Made by a program: the position numbers and the translations under genes
Shown here: piece by piece, positions 11,577 to 23,100 of the stretch
How positions within the stretch are numbered: the stretch's first letter is position 1
Layout: every line of letters begins with the position of its first letter
Assembly (NCBI RefSeq): GCF_010093815.1
Contig: NW_022985562.1
Span: forward strand, 186,001-250,000
DNA: 64,000 nt
Direction: 5' to 3'
Origin: Pseudovirgaria hyperparasitica
Taxonomy: Eukaryota; Ascomycota; Dothideomycetes; Acrospermales; Acrospermaceae
The notes under the pieces: model-generated
Databases searched by the model: none
Seen by the model: the letters and a program-made list of their open reading frames with translations, nothing else
Told to the model about the DNA's origin: nothing

Positions 11577-12647
11577 GCTAAAGCGACAGACGCTGCTGTA
11601 GTCAAATCTTTTCAGTCTCGACATCTCCAGCAATGTGACAATTTCGTTCGTTTTTCGGCGTTTGTGCGCATCTTCATTTGGTCATCGGCATAGCGCTATA
11701 GAATTAGGACACCTTTTTTTAAACCACCGCATTGCTGGCGCTCTGGGCGCTTGGGCTATATTAAATGCCAAGGAGTTTTGTGTGTGGGTCAGGGCGTTTT
11801 CTTTTTTTTTTTTCTATCTGTCAAGGCTGCATGTATGTGTCTGTGTGTGATGCAGAAGAAACAAGGCATTGTTGGTATGGCATAGCGTCGGCGTCTTTTT
11901 CCCTGTATCGTGTTCCCATTTTGTAGTACCTGGGGGGCTGCCTGGACAGGCGCCAGATAAGTCAGTCTGCTTATATGAAAGGGTACTCTTCCCCAATTCT
12001 TGCCCTGAGCCGTGTATAGGTGCAGTGCTGTTATGTATGTATATCTGTCTGTCAACCAAAGATATCGAGTTATAGAGCAAAGTCACGTGCGCCCCCTCTA
12101 CAGGCGCTGATTGGCCACGCACCCAGCCCGCGGGGCAAGAGCGCGCAGCACACCCGTCGTCGAACACCGTGACATCGGAATATAACCACCCTACCCGCCC
12201 GTAATTAGCTGCCAAGCACACAAGACTTGCCGTCCGTCCAAGCTAGACTTGGCACTCCTCCCCGGGAAGATTCCTAGTCGTCTTTCTACAGATGGGATCT
12301 TAGGGAGAGAGGAAGGTGAACAGTTGATTGGTCGGGTAGCTGGTGGCCGGGGAAGGTGGAATCTGGGACTGGGGCGTGGAATGTCGTGACGTTTTCGGAG
12401 GGTTTGATAGTGACGGCGGGTTATATGTGCTAGCTGGGGCGGGAGATTGCGATGGGCGGTTGGTGCCAGATTGTTGGGTGGGTGGTGGGTCGGGCGCGGC
12501 GCGGTGTGGTCTTGGGCGATGGGTGCAGGAGGAGAAGCTTAGATATTCATATGTATAGATTGCTCTGGCGTATAGGGGGTGTTGTATGGTGGAAGGTAGT
12601 GCGTCATGCAGCGTTGTAGAAGGTGTTAGTATCGAGGCTATAATCAT

Positions 12648-12672
12648 TCATCCATCCATCCATCCATCCATC
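12648..12672. repeat. (CATC)n microsatellite
   Basis: About six tandem CATC units. A similar CATC tract lies at 15823-15845. Confidence 0.9.
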
Positions 12673-13040
12673 TTATCAACATACCCTCCCATGAAACACA
12701 CAGTAATAAACACAGCATGAACTCACCTTCTAAGCGCTATCAGCACCTGATCCTGCCCTGCCCTGCCCTGCCCCTGCGTACCATTCATCTAACCACACAG
12801 GAAAGCCTCTCCCATTCTCTCAACATCTCCTATCCTCTCCTCCCACCCCATTGGCCTCACGCACACAATAAAGGGCAACCCAGGCAACAGCCATCGAACA
12901 CCGTGATCGCGATCCAGACCGCGTCTTTTTTTTCTCTTTGGAACAGAAAGGGTGGCCAAGTGCCACAGGGGGGATAGTGGTATGATCGGTGGATGTGGTT
13001 CTAGGCTCTGTCCACCTAGGCAGCAGGGGAGGGGAGCTTT

Positions 13041-13067
13041 GGCTGGCTGGCTGGCTGGCTGGCTGGC
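13041..13067. repeat. (GGCT)n microsatellite
   Basis: Six to seven uninterrupted GGCT units, just upstream of the large repeat array. Confidence 0.9.
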
Positions 13068-13250
13068 CAGAAGCGCAAGGTTTGTTTGGTGTGGGTGGAG
13101 TCACGTGTTGCGGTCTGGAATATGGGTGGGTGGTTATGCATGTGTGTGTGATGGTAGCTGAGAAGACGATCGGATATACATATATGTGTGTGTATGTATG
13201 TTATATATATCTATAAGAGTTACCACGCGTAGACGCAGCTAGAAACCTAT

Positions 13251-14850
13251 GATTGGCTACTCACCTATCAAAGAGGCAAGCACTTTCACCCCTGCATCCT
13301 AATACCCATTGGCTAGGAGTAGCATTCCTTGGCATATAGTCGTGATTAGATGTATCCAGAATGAAAAAAGGAAAGTGGACTCTTATGTCGATCGTTTCTC
13401 GACGTGCTTAGCATTACGTCCGCGGTATGTGGAGTCTATAGACCAAGAAGCTTTCCTATTAGTCGGACAGGTGTCTAAAGAGGGAATTTTATCTCTTAGT
13501 CGATCGTTTTCGCGGCTGCTTTGGTGTGCATCCGCAGTGCATAGCCAAGAAAAGATCTCATTGGTCTAACACACCTTCAAAGAGGAAATCTTAACTCTCT
13601 GTTAATCGTTTTCGCGGCTGCTTTGGTGTGCATCCGCAGTGCATAGCCAAGAAAAGATCTTATTTGTCCAACACACCTTCAAAGGAGAAATCCAATACTC
13701 GTGTTGATCGTTCTCGGTTATCCTGCAGTACATCCGCAGTGCGTTAGGTAGAAGGTGGAGAGGATGTCGAGCCTGACATTAATGCGCATCCTATTGGTCG
13801 GATACAGATCTAAAGGGGATATTCCATCTCCATGTCGATCGTGCTCTCGGCTTTCCATCGGGGAGCTCTGCTAGTCTTCCGTAGGTGGATAGATTCTAAC
13901 TTAACTAGGTATAGATACCGGTAGTGGAAACCATGAATACTATTGGCTCACGGACTGTCGAGAGGGAAAGTAGATTCTCATGTCAATCGTCTTCTCGGCT
14001 ATGCGCCGGGGAACTATCAAAGCCTTCCGTAGCATGGGCTCAGCGACCGATAAAGATCTCATTGGCCAGACACGTCTTCAAAGGAGAAATCTCATCGGCA
14101 TGTCGATCGTGCTCTCGGCTTTCTGTCGGGGGAGCGTTGTTCGTCTTCCGCGCATGGACGGTATAAGATTCGGCCAAGCATGGGAGTGATGAGAGATATC
14201 TTATTGGCTCATGCACTGCCGGCGAGGAAAGTGGATCTTGTCGCTGATCGTGTTCTACCACTACGTCCGCTGTGCATTAAGGAGTGGGACTGTGCGGGAG
14301 AGCTTGACTATACTGAGTATAGCCCGTCGATGATAGAGTCTCCTCGATATATAATATACGCTTATTGGCTGATATGTCTGACTAAAGAAAGACTTGACTG
14401 TATCTAGCATAGATCAGACCAGCCGTTTTCTCTACGCTCATTGGCCCACGCACCACACAAGAGGAAAGTGGATTCCACATGTCGATCGTATTCTCGGCTT
14501 GCTAGTTTCTGCATCCGGGGGGCTCATGCCCCTGTCTTCCGTCCCCAGCGCTTTACCCAGAACTTACTAGACGACCTGCGGGGCTCCAGAACGCTATGAG
14601 ACATCATTGGCGCAGCCGAGTTCAAAGAGGGAATTTGAATGCTGTGTCGATCGTTTTTTCGGCTATGGTGGACGGACATGTACCCGCATTAGCCTCAACT
14701 AGACAGCTCCACCGTGCTATACTTGGAGGTGGGTACGTATCCACAGATGACTCCACTATCTTACAATGATGTCATTGGTGCATCTGACTTCGGAAGAGGG
14801 GAATCTGCGTGTTATGTTGATCGGTTTCTCGACGATACATGATGCGGTTC
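13251..14850. repeat. Array of about 12 diverged ~70-bp core repeats
   Basis: A degenerate core recurs about 12 times, plus a half copy at 13251. Box 1 is ATTGGC/T at 13308, 13560, 13793, 13942, 14061, 14203, 14373, 14440, 14606 and 14774, with degenerate versions near 13457 and 13662. A middle block like TTCAAAGAGGAAA follows. Box 2 is ATGTCGATCGTNTTCTCGGC, with TCGATCGT or one-base variants at 13388, 13500, 13602, 13704, 13835, 13983, 14103, 14244, 14482, 14647 and 14817. Box 1 to box 2 distance is 41-43 bp in most copies, while copy-to-copy distance ranges from about 67 to 170 bp. Copy 9 (14373) lacks a clear box 2. Some copies also share a distal block TGCATCCGCAGTGCAT. No coding frame is conserved. 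Function unknown. Confidence 0.8.
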
Positions 14851-15822
14851 CGGTAGAGTACATACGCACCCTGACATCCAACCCGGTCTTCCAGGGGTGC
14901 ACGGTATCCACACGTGCGTGTAGAACGATGGGATCAGCTTCTTTGCACTTCCATTACCGAAAGTGATAATCTTCCGCTTTTTCTCATAATCTACCACCGT
15001 TGACCGAGGGCCAAATCAGCAAACCGTCATCCTACTCTGATCTCCGTGAGACTACCTCTTTCCGTGCATTTCCACTGGCAAGCCGACAAACTTGCAAACC
15101 AAGAGTACCCTCAACTTAACATAAACGTACTACCCGTAGCTATCTTCTTGTGCTCGATATAAATTCACGCGTCAAGAGCCTAGCCGCCTCCCCGAAATGG
15201 CCGAGCCTGAGACAGACTGAGTGATTGAAGCGGTCTGTGCGGGACTTTTCTCGTGATACCGAGTGGTGCCCACTCAAGATATCCAACCCGCACGTCTCTC
15301 TTGCTTGTTCCCTATACACCATGACAAACCAAAGCTACCGCAACGTCGCACGTAACATATGTCGACATCCATCGATATCTTCCCCAACAAGAGTGGCCTC
15401 TGCCTCACATGGTACCACCACCCCATCGCCAGCTCACAGCCTCTATCTGAAAACACTCCACGATGACACCACCTCCTTCCAAACAAACCTCACCAAGAAG
15501 AAGTTCTCCCACGCCCCTTCACGTCATTACTTGGCTCGTATCGATCTCCGCGTGCCGGTCGTTGCAATCGTGCGAAGTATAGATGTCGTTGGGCGGAGCG
15601 GCAAGGAAGGCCTGGCTTGAGTCGTGCTCTGCGAGCTTGCTTCCGCGCTATAGCCCAATCACAAGCTCAAACCACTATTCCTCGCTCTCCTTCCGCCATA
15701 GCGATACACAGTCCAGGATGTATCATGTATGCGTAGATCGAAAGCGGCCGACTCTGCTCGTGGTGTGATTCCAAAGCCGTAGGCATAGGTGAGTGAGGTG
15801 GAGCCATCATGTGCAGATGATG

Positions 15823-15845
15823 CATCCATCCATCCATCCATCCAT
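15823..15845. repeat. (CATC)n microsatellite
   Basis: Five to six CATC units. A short GGCA-type tract follows near 15888-15905. Confidence 0.85.
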
Positions 15846-16530
15846 ATCCATAGCGGCGGCGTCCGTGGGGCCGAAACCCGTTCGAACAGGCAGGCAGGCA
15901 GGTAGGTATCGCGTCGGCGGTGAAATGTGGATGTGGATGTGGAAGTGTCCTGCCAGAGACCAAGGGAAACGATAAAAAAGCACGCTCGTACCTCGTGGCA
16001 CGGATTTTACGAGCGGTGCTGTAATACTAGTATATCGAGCGAGTCCAAAGCAGGACGGCCACCTATCAATGTACTCTGGATAAAACAAACATTGTCGGAT
16101 GGCGTTATTAGGGGCCGCAATCGCGGAGCTTCACTCGGTTCTCTACTATCCTACTATAACCCGCTTGTTCATTACAATAATTCGCCGTCTGTATTTGTCC
16201 TTGTTGGGTCGATTTGTAGTCTCAGATCTGCGCATCTACTGCACGTGCGTACGTACCACCCTCAGCCTACGTACTTATCAGTCGTGTTTATGTACTTAAG
16301 TAAGAAGATAACTCTAGCTCCTTGTAAATAATTTTTCTTAACTCTTACCTACCGTTCTTACTCCCAAAAGCGGTAACTTGGGTGCGGGACTAGTAGAGTT
16401 CAGATTTGTTGAATACGGAGGATAAGAAATATTAAATACATATATATAGAGAGAGAGAAAGAGAGAGAAGTAAAGGATGCGGGCGGCGGAGTTTGAACGA
16501 CGGCAAAGGGGTTGACTTTTGGTCTCGTTG

Positions 16531-16601
16531 TGTGTCTGTCTGTCTGTCTGTCCGTCTGTCTGTCTGTCTGTCCGTCTGTCTGTCTGTCTGTCCGTCTGTC
16601 C

Positions 16602-16634
<33 letters not shown>
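16531..16634. repeat. (GTCT)n microsatellite with periodic GTCC units
   Basis: About 104 bp of GTCT units interrupted by GTCC every third to fifth unit, giving a roughly 20-bp higher-order period. Open frames run through both strands only because the period lacks stops. Confidence 0.92.
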
Positions 16635-16636
<2 letters not shown>

Positions 16637-16859
16637 CTTGTGTACGTCCCGTGGATGCGAAATTCTTTTCACCTGTCTCGACGACCGGGAGGGGGGACTT
16701 GCGACACGCATGTATATGTACGTATGTACAAAACCACATGGATGTAAGCAAACGGGAGGAACCATCTTATTACGGGAGTGAATTGACAGGAAACGCTTCT
16801 TCATACGATGCCCATGCGCATGCTGGCGTCGGTAATCTTCTTATAGAGACCTACACACT

Positions 16860-16892
16860 GATAGACTTATAGACTTATAGACTTATAGACCT
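16860..16892. repeat. Short 8-bp tandem repeat (ATAGACTT)n
   Basis: About four tandem copies of an 8-bp unit, the last one altered, about 300 bp beyond the 3' end of the PKS. Confidence 0.8.
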
Positions 16893-17186
16893 ATATACTT
16901 CTATACCTCACGCTACTATATACTAATCGACAAAAATAATCCCAAAAATCCACACATATACAGTATAGTATAGTCATGACATGCGCGGACGTTATATCTA
17001 TCCCTTCCAACTCCACTCTCACAAAACAGTATAAATGCTGCCGCCCATATAAACCAAACCTCCCAAAAATCCCAACGATAACATACCCGAAAATGCGTTC
17101 TTCGTAACGGTCGTCTAATCCATGCGTCTACGCAATCTAATCAATGCCTCCACCCACCCCTCCCCATCGCCCTCTCACACCCACAC

Positions 17187-20100
17187 TCACGCAGGCGACG
17201 ACGGTACATCCAAAACACCCCTCCCAACCAGCGCGCTCTTCCGCGCAATTTTTTCAGCCATACCCTTGATAGGGCCCCCAGCCAACAGCTCAAACACGCT
17301 GACCTGCGCCCTCGCCTCCCTAAAGATCCAGTTACGCACTTCGACAGCCACGAGACTGTCGACGCCGTAGCTGCTGATGGGCTTCGAGGTGTCGATGTCT
17401 GTTTCGGGCATGAGGAGACTGGAGGCCAGCTTGGCGACGAGTGCGTCGAGGACGAATGTGGTTGCTGCTTGGAGCGATGCAGCGCCTGGGAGGAGCATGT
17501 TGAGAGATGCGGATTTCGTTGCTGTCATTGTTGGGGTTGATGTTGAGTTTGTGGGCTCCGGGATGAGGTCGAGGCGGCGGTACCAGGAGAACCTGTTGTC
17601 GTGGGCCCAGAGCGGGTTGAAGATGGAGGACTGGGCAAGCAGGCCGCCGGACGAGATGCCGAGTATAGTCTCGGCGGGTGGAAGATCCGCGTCTGGTGTA
17701 TCCGGCCTCGTCGAGAAATGGGGCGTCAGAAGGGCCTGAACTTCTTCCATCGTAATAGTTCCCACACCGTCACTCTTCAACCCCTCGACGATACCAGACT
17801 TTTCACTTCCTGCAAGCCAGCCAACGCCGGTGGTGACGGTAAGAGCAATGGCAGACCCGCGTAAGCCTTGAGTCTGACGGTATGTTGCAAGTGCGTTCTG
17901 GTAAGCGTTACCGGCATTGTAATTGGCCTGGCCTCGTGTGCCTACGACGCCTGCTACGCTGCTCATGAGGATGAAGAAGTCAAGATTGTTCGGGAGGAGG
18001 GTGTGGAGATTGTACGACCCTTCAATCTTCGGTCTCGCTGCTGTACAGTAGGTGTCGTAAGACATCTTTTCAAACAAGGTGTCGGAAAGAGACATGGCGG
18101 AATGGATGAGACCAGCCAAGGGAGGAAGCTCGCATTCGATTCGGGTGATGGTGTCCTTCAGCTCTCCAAAGTTGCACACGTCACAGGCGTAACCCTTGAC
18201 ATCTGACGCTCCCATTTGCTCCAACTCGACCATCTTCTTATAAGCGTCAGGGCTGTTCGCTCCGGATCGGGAGATGATGGCCAAATACTTGGCGCCATGT
18301 CTGACGAGGTATTGAGCCAGACTGTGGCCAACGCCACCAAAGCCTCCAACAATCATATACGTCGCATCCTGTCTTAGCGCGAGCGAACTTGGTCTAGGCA
18401 CCACTGCGACCGTTGTGGAAGCATTGGACGTGACGACGACTGGATCAGACGATTGGCTCAAATCATTCAGCGCGGAGGAGATCTGGGACATGTCATAGAT
18501 CCGTGTACCTTCCAGATTCCGCATGACTCGCGGCATGCTGAATGCTTTCGTCATGGCGTCATGAAATTGGTGGTTGCCTTTTCGAGCTCGTCTTGACATG
18601 GAAGCGTTGAGGTCAACTCTGGTATAGGTGAATGGCATTGTCGTATCTGGTAGGACGAGGGGCTTCTGTTTCTGTAGCCACGGAATGTCGATCACATGGA
18701 CAATGCGACTGCCTTCATCTGTTTTCATTTAGCAAAGAATTGCAACACAAGAGTAGTTCAAGATCATACCTTGAGATAGACAGTCACAAACCGCATCAGT
18801 GATCTCCTCGTCCTGACCCAGTACCACTAGTTCAACACCCTCTTGCCCTGTTGCCTCTAGTATCACTTCAGCACAGTCCTGTTCATCCTCGATCAAGATA
18901 GTAGTTTGGTTGAAGAAGATGCTATCGTGCATTGCAAAGAGCTTGCGCCATCTTCTGATCAGATCCGCTTTCTGTGCTTGGCTCTTGACGACTATCCAGA
19001 CTCTAGTGCTCTCATGCTGATGGCTCATGCTGATATATCTTATCAAACTGAGTGCTGTTTCGTTTGTGGTGCATAGTAAGAGTATGCTCGTGGCATGGGC
19101 ATGTGGCCCCAAGACTTTGTGCGAAACGACAGCATCATGAGACAACGCACAGGCTTCCTCGTATTGAACTCCTTGTGGGAGAAGCTTGACTGAGCTGCGT
19201 GGTACGCGCACTCTGTTCCGAACCAGGCCACCCGAAGGTTCAAAAATGACGACACGGTCACCTAGGAGTAGATCAGAGAATGTCGCCCGTGAGCCTTGTT
19301 TAGTTGGTGGAAGTCTTGAGATGAACCCAGCCGCAAACTGTCCGAGGACGGTATTTGTTGTCTGGCCACTGAAGGTATGGTAGTCAACCGATCGAAGATG
19401 GACCGCTTTGATCGAAACTTCGACCTCGTCATCAGCCAGCTCTGTTGTCATCATCTGTTCATCTACCACGAAGCGTAATGAATCGTATTGGCCAGCGGCT
19501 CCTATGTCCAGACTTAGCGGTCCTGGCTCCTGTTCGAATGACGTTTGCACCAGCTTTGCTTCTCTACCACACTCGACCTGGAGCAGCTCGTTCATGTTGT
19601 TCATTTCTTTGACCCTCGGAATCATGACTTTTCCGTCGCGGACTGCATACTCGTATTCCTCGCGATCGTACTCTTCCACAAAGACACTTCTGAAGACAGC
19701 AACCACATTTTTAGCCGCACTCCGTGACTCGTCCTCGCAGTCGAGGTCCAACGTGTACAATGCCAAGCCAGAGTCCTCATTGCGCATCGATCGAAAGATG
19801 CCATGAACAGGGGCTAGATCAGGGCGGGAGCATTCAATTTGTGCGCCTCGCGTGAGCCAAAGTGTACCGGACGAGTGCATGGTCAACTGTCGAAATGCTT
19901 GAAAGTCATGTTCGGACATGCCGGAGATGAACGGACGCTCGAGCTCCAACAGCGATATGCATTTACGATCTTTGCATGCAGTAGTAGCAGTTTCGACATC
20001 CATGACCACTGCACTATGGCCTTGGCTCAAAAGCTCCGCCTTGACTGCGTCTGTGAGTGCGTTGATTGCTTGAGAAACTTCCGTAGGTTGGACCAGAATG

Positions 20101-23100
20101 ATTTCGTCAACAGCATCAGCCACTTGCAGGCTTGGTGACGATTGAGGCCGAACTAGTCCGCAGATAACAGCGAAACCATCGCGTTGGAATCGCTGATGAA
20201 TGCTGTTGAAGCCTCGAGCAGCCAAAAGTTCATTTGTAATTGTTGGGTTCCAATCGCTCCTAGCACCCGTCGTGTTTTGCTGTAACAGTATGATCTTGGC
20301 ATCCATATTCAGTAGCAATCGCAGATTGTCCAAAACCACGCCAGCGTCTTCAAGCTGAACGCTGTCGACGTTGAAGATGAGTAAATGGTACGTATTAGCG
20401 ACATATCCTTGTTCTTGCGGATCTTTGTGTATTTGCAGAGGCCTAAATTCCAAATGTCCGGCCCAGTTCTCGAGCTTCTCGCAAATTCGTTTCCCATTAT
20501 CATTGGTATTCGTAACGTTGTATTGAAAGAACGGCGGCGCAGTCTCTGCGCTGTGCAACGAGTGCAGTAGCATAGACTCGACGAACGGCATTGACCGCTG
20601 GCCAACCTCCAAGACCGACCCCTTCGGGGTCTTGTGCGCAAGAATGGAGCAATAATGTAACAAGAAATCGTCGATCGAAGTGTCATGTGATAGGGATGTC
20701 GAGATAGACTTCGTCCCGAGGTTCACGTCCTCGTTCCAGACAAAGGCACTACATAGCTTCGCCTTTGGATCAATAAAAGTACTTGCGTTGGATGCTTCGG
20801 TAGGAGCATCGAATCTTGTATAGCCGACACCTTCGAGGATCACTTTCGGTGCACTGAAATCCTCATTTCCGAATATCATGTTACCCTTCACGCCTCGAAG
20901 ACCATGCTGAGACGAAGTCGCATAACCTCTAAATGTTCCTCCAGTATTTTGGGGAAGATCGGCAGAGACATAGATACGTTCGATTGATGTCGGCACCATT
21001 GAGTCGGAGGCAGTCAGTACAACCGTCTGGAAAAGGCCATCGAGCGTCGTAGGATGTAGCAGATGGGGCTGCTCAAAGTTCTCTGGTAGAGAAGACTTGG
21101 TATCAGGAATCCTGATGGTAGCCGTCACCACGCCAGATGGCGATAGTTTTAATTGGTGTACTGTCTGGAACATTGGGCCGTATTTCAAGCCGGTGGCCTC
21201 GAATTTGGCATAGACATCTGCGGGAGCCACGGGCGTAGCGTCTACGCAAGATTGTTTGTATATCTCTTGTCTTTTGGTCCAATGTAGCTGTGTGAGTTTT
21301 GTGTCCTTGTATAGCACTCTGAATTCCCCACTGCAATGCTCTTGCCAAGGCTGCTCGCCTAGCCGTGCTGTGATGTGGAAAGCATGAATCAGAGTGCTCT
21401 GCGGCAGTGATGCTGGAGATGCTGTGTCCTTTGGTCGTATTGTTAGGCTCGTTTCCAAGCCTTGTGGCGTTGTGGGTATAATCATAGCCTTGCCAATCTT
21501 AACATTCTGCAATTCGAAGCCTTGCACGACTTGCTCAGTATCCAAAATCTGTCGAGCTGCTTCGAGGACCATGCATAGCATGCCAGCAGCCGGGTACAGC
21601 ACGGTACCTTGGACTTGATGGTCCAAGACCCATGGCATTTCCTTGACCCTAATCGTGTTTCGCCATTTCATATCGATGTTGTTCGAGTCTGGCGTCAACG
21701 CGCCTACGAGATCCAGGCGAGGCAGTTTTCGAAAGCGATATGCAGCGCTTGCACGAGCCTCATGCCAGTAAAGCTTGGAGTGATTCCAAGGATAGGGTGG
21801 TAGATCCGTGATTAGCTTCGAGTCGGTACTCCCGTTGCGGCACAGGCTGGATAGCGAGACAGGGTACCCATGGGCCCATATAGTGCCCATGGCAGATAAT
21901 AAGCTTTGGGCAGAATGCTTGTTTCGTATCAGGGTAGAAGCGTATATAGGCTGTGGCTGCCCCATTCCCTCGAATATTTGTCTTATGCTAGATTGTAATG
22001 TTGCATGGGGCCCGATTTCAACGATAATATCTGCTCTATGGGAGGCTTCGTGGTAACGCTTTGTATCTAGATTATACGCCATTAACTTTTCCAGCGCTGC
22101 GGTAAACTCGACTGGAGAAATCAGATTAGATATCCAGTATGATGGCCCAAGATCCAATTGACGCTCGTTAGGATACACAGTTGAGAACATCCTGGGGGCG
22201 CCATTCTCCGGCTTGGCAGTAGGACGAATGTGCTTGATTGCATCGGTATACTTGTCCACGACCTTTCGCATGTACGGTGAGTGGTACGGACATTCAACCT
22301 TGAGTAGTCTTGCAAACACGCCGTCAGCATCGAGCTGTGCTCTGAGCTTCTCAATCCCAGCAGCGTTTCCGGAGAGGGTCACGTTTTTGGGACTGTTGAT
22401 GCAAGCCACCACAACATCACTGACGCCCGAGTCTTTGATGGCCTGTTCTGCTTCATGTCTGGACAGACCGACTGCCATCATGCTGCCCTGTACGTCAGGG
22501 TCTCGTGCCAACGCTGCGCTACCGCGGCCACGATGGTATGCCAAACACCAGGCATCCTCTCTTGAGATTCTGTGCGACGCATATGCAGCTGCGATCTCGC
22601 CGCTAGAGTGTCCGATGACCGAAACCGGTTTGACGTCCCAGCTGCAAAGTAGGTCGACTATCGCGACCTGGAGGACAGTACACAGGGGTTGACTGTATTC
22701 AGCTTGGTCCAATTTTGAGTCATACTGGTTTCGGGAAAGCTCTGTCAGGGCGGACCAGGGTGCTCCGAGACTCTGCATATACCTATCGGCAGCAGCGATA
22801 CTTTGACGGTATGTGTCGTACACGAGGAGCTCATGTCCCATTCTTCCCCAGTGGCCGCCCTGGCCGTTGAATACGAAAGCGATTTTCGGATTGTCGGTAC
22901 TGCGTTGGACGGTTGGAGCTGTCAAGCTTGAGCCCAACGCGGTATGCAAGTCAGTTGTCGAAGTTGCAACGGAAAAAGATCTCCATGCAAAGGTCGAGCG
23001 CCGAGAGCACAAGGTGTAAGACAAGTTACTCGCCAGCTCCTCGTCCACAAGATCTGGGCGGTGGAAGCCATCTAGGTAGGAGTGAGTGGTATTCATCAGC

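Larger units (their letters stand above)
11577..17186. other. 5.6-kb gene-free region rich in repeats
   Basis: Between the LPMO-like gene and the 3' end of the PKS I see no supported gene. It contains simple repeats at about 12648-12672, 13041-13067, 15823-15845, 16439-16470, 16531-16634 and 16860-16892, and the diverged repeat array at 13251-14850. Open frames such as 15225-15620 and 16400-16804 are low in complexity or lie in microsatellites. Confidence 0.6.

Noticed and set aside
13251-14850. CRISPR-like appearance (conserved core, variable spacers)
   Set aside because: Eukaryotic context, cores are strongly diverged, spacing is irregular, and there are no cas genes.
15225-15620. 131-codon frame, plus strand
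   Set aside because: No ATG-supported family match; composition like non-coding DNA.
16400-16872. Open frames on both strands through the GTCT repeat
   Set aside because: Artefact of a stop-free tetranucleotide repeat.
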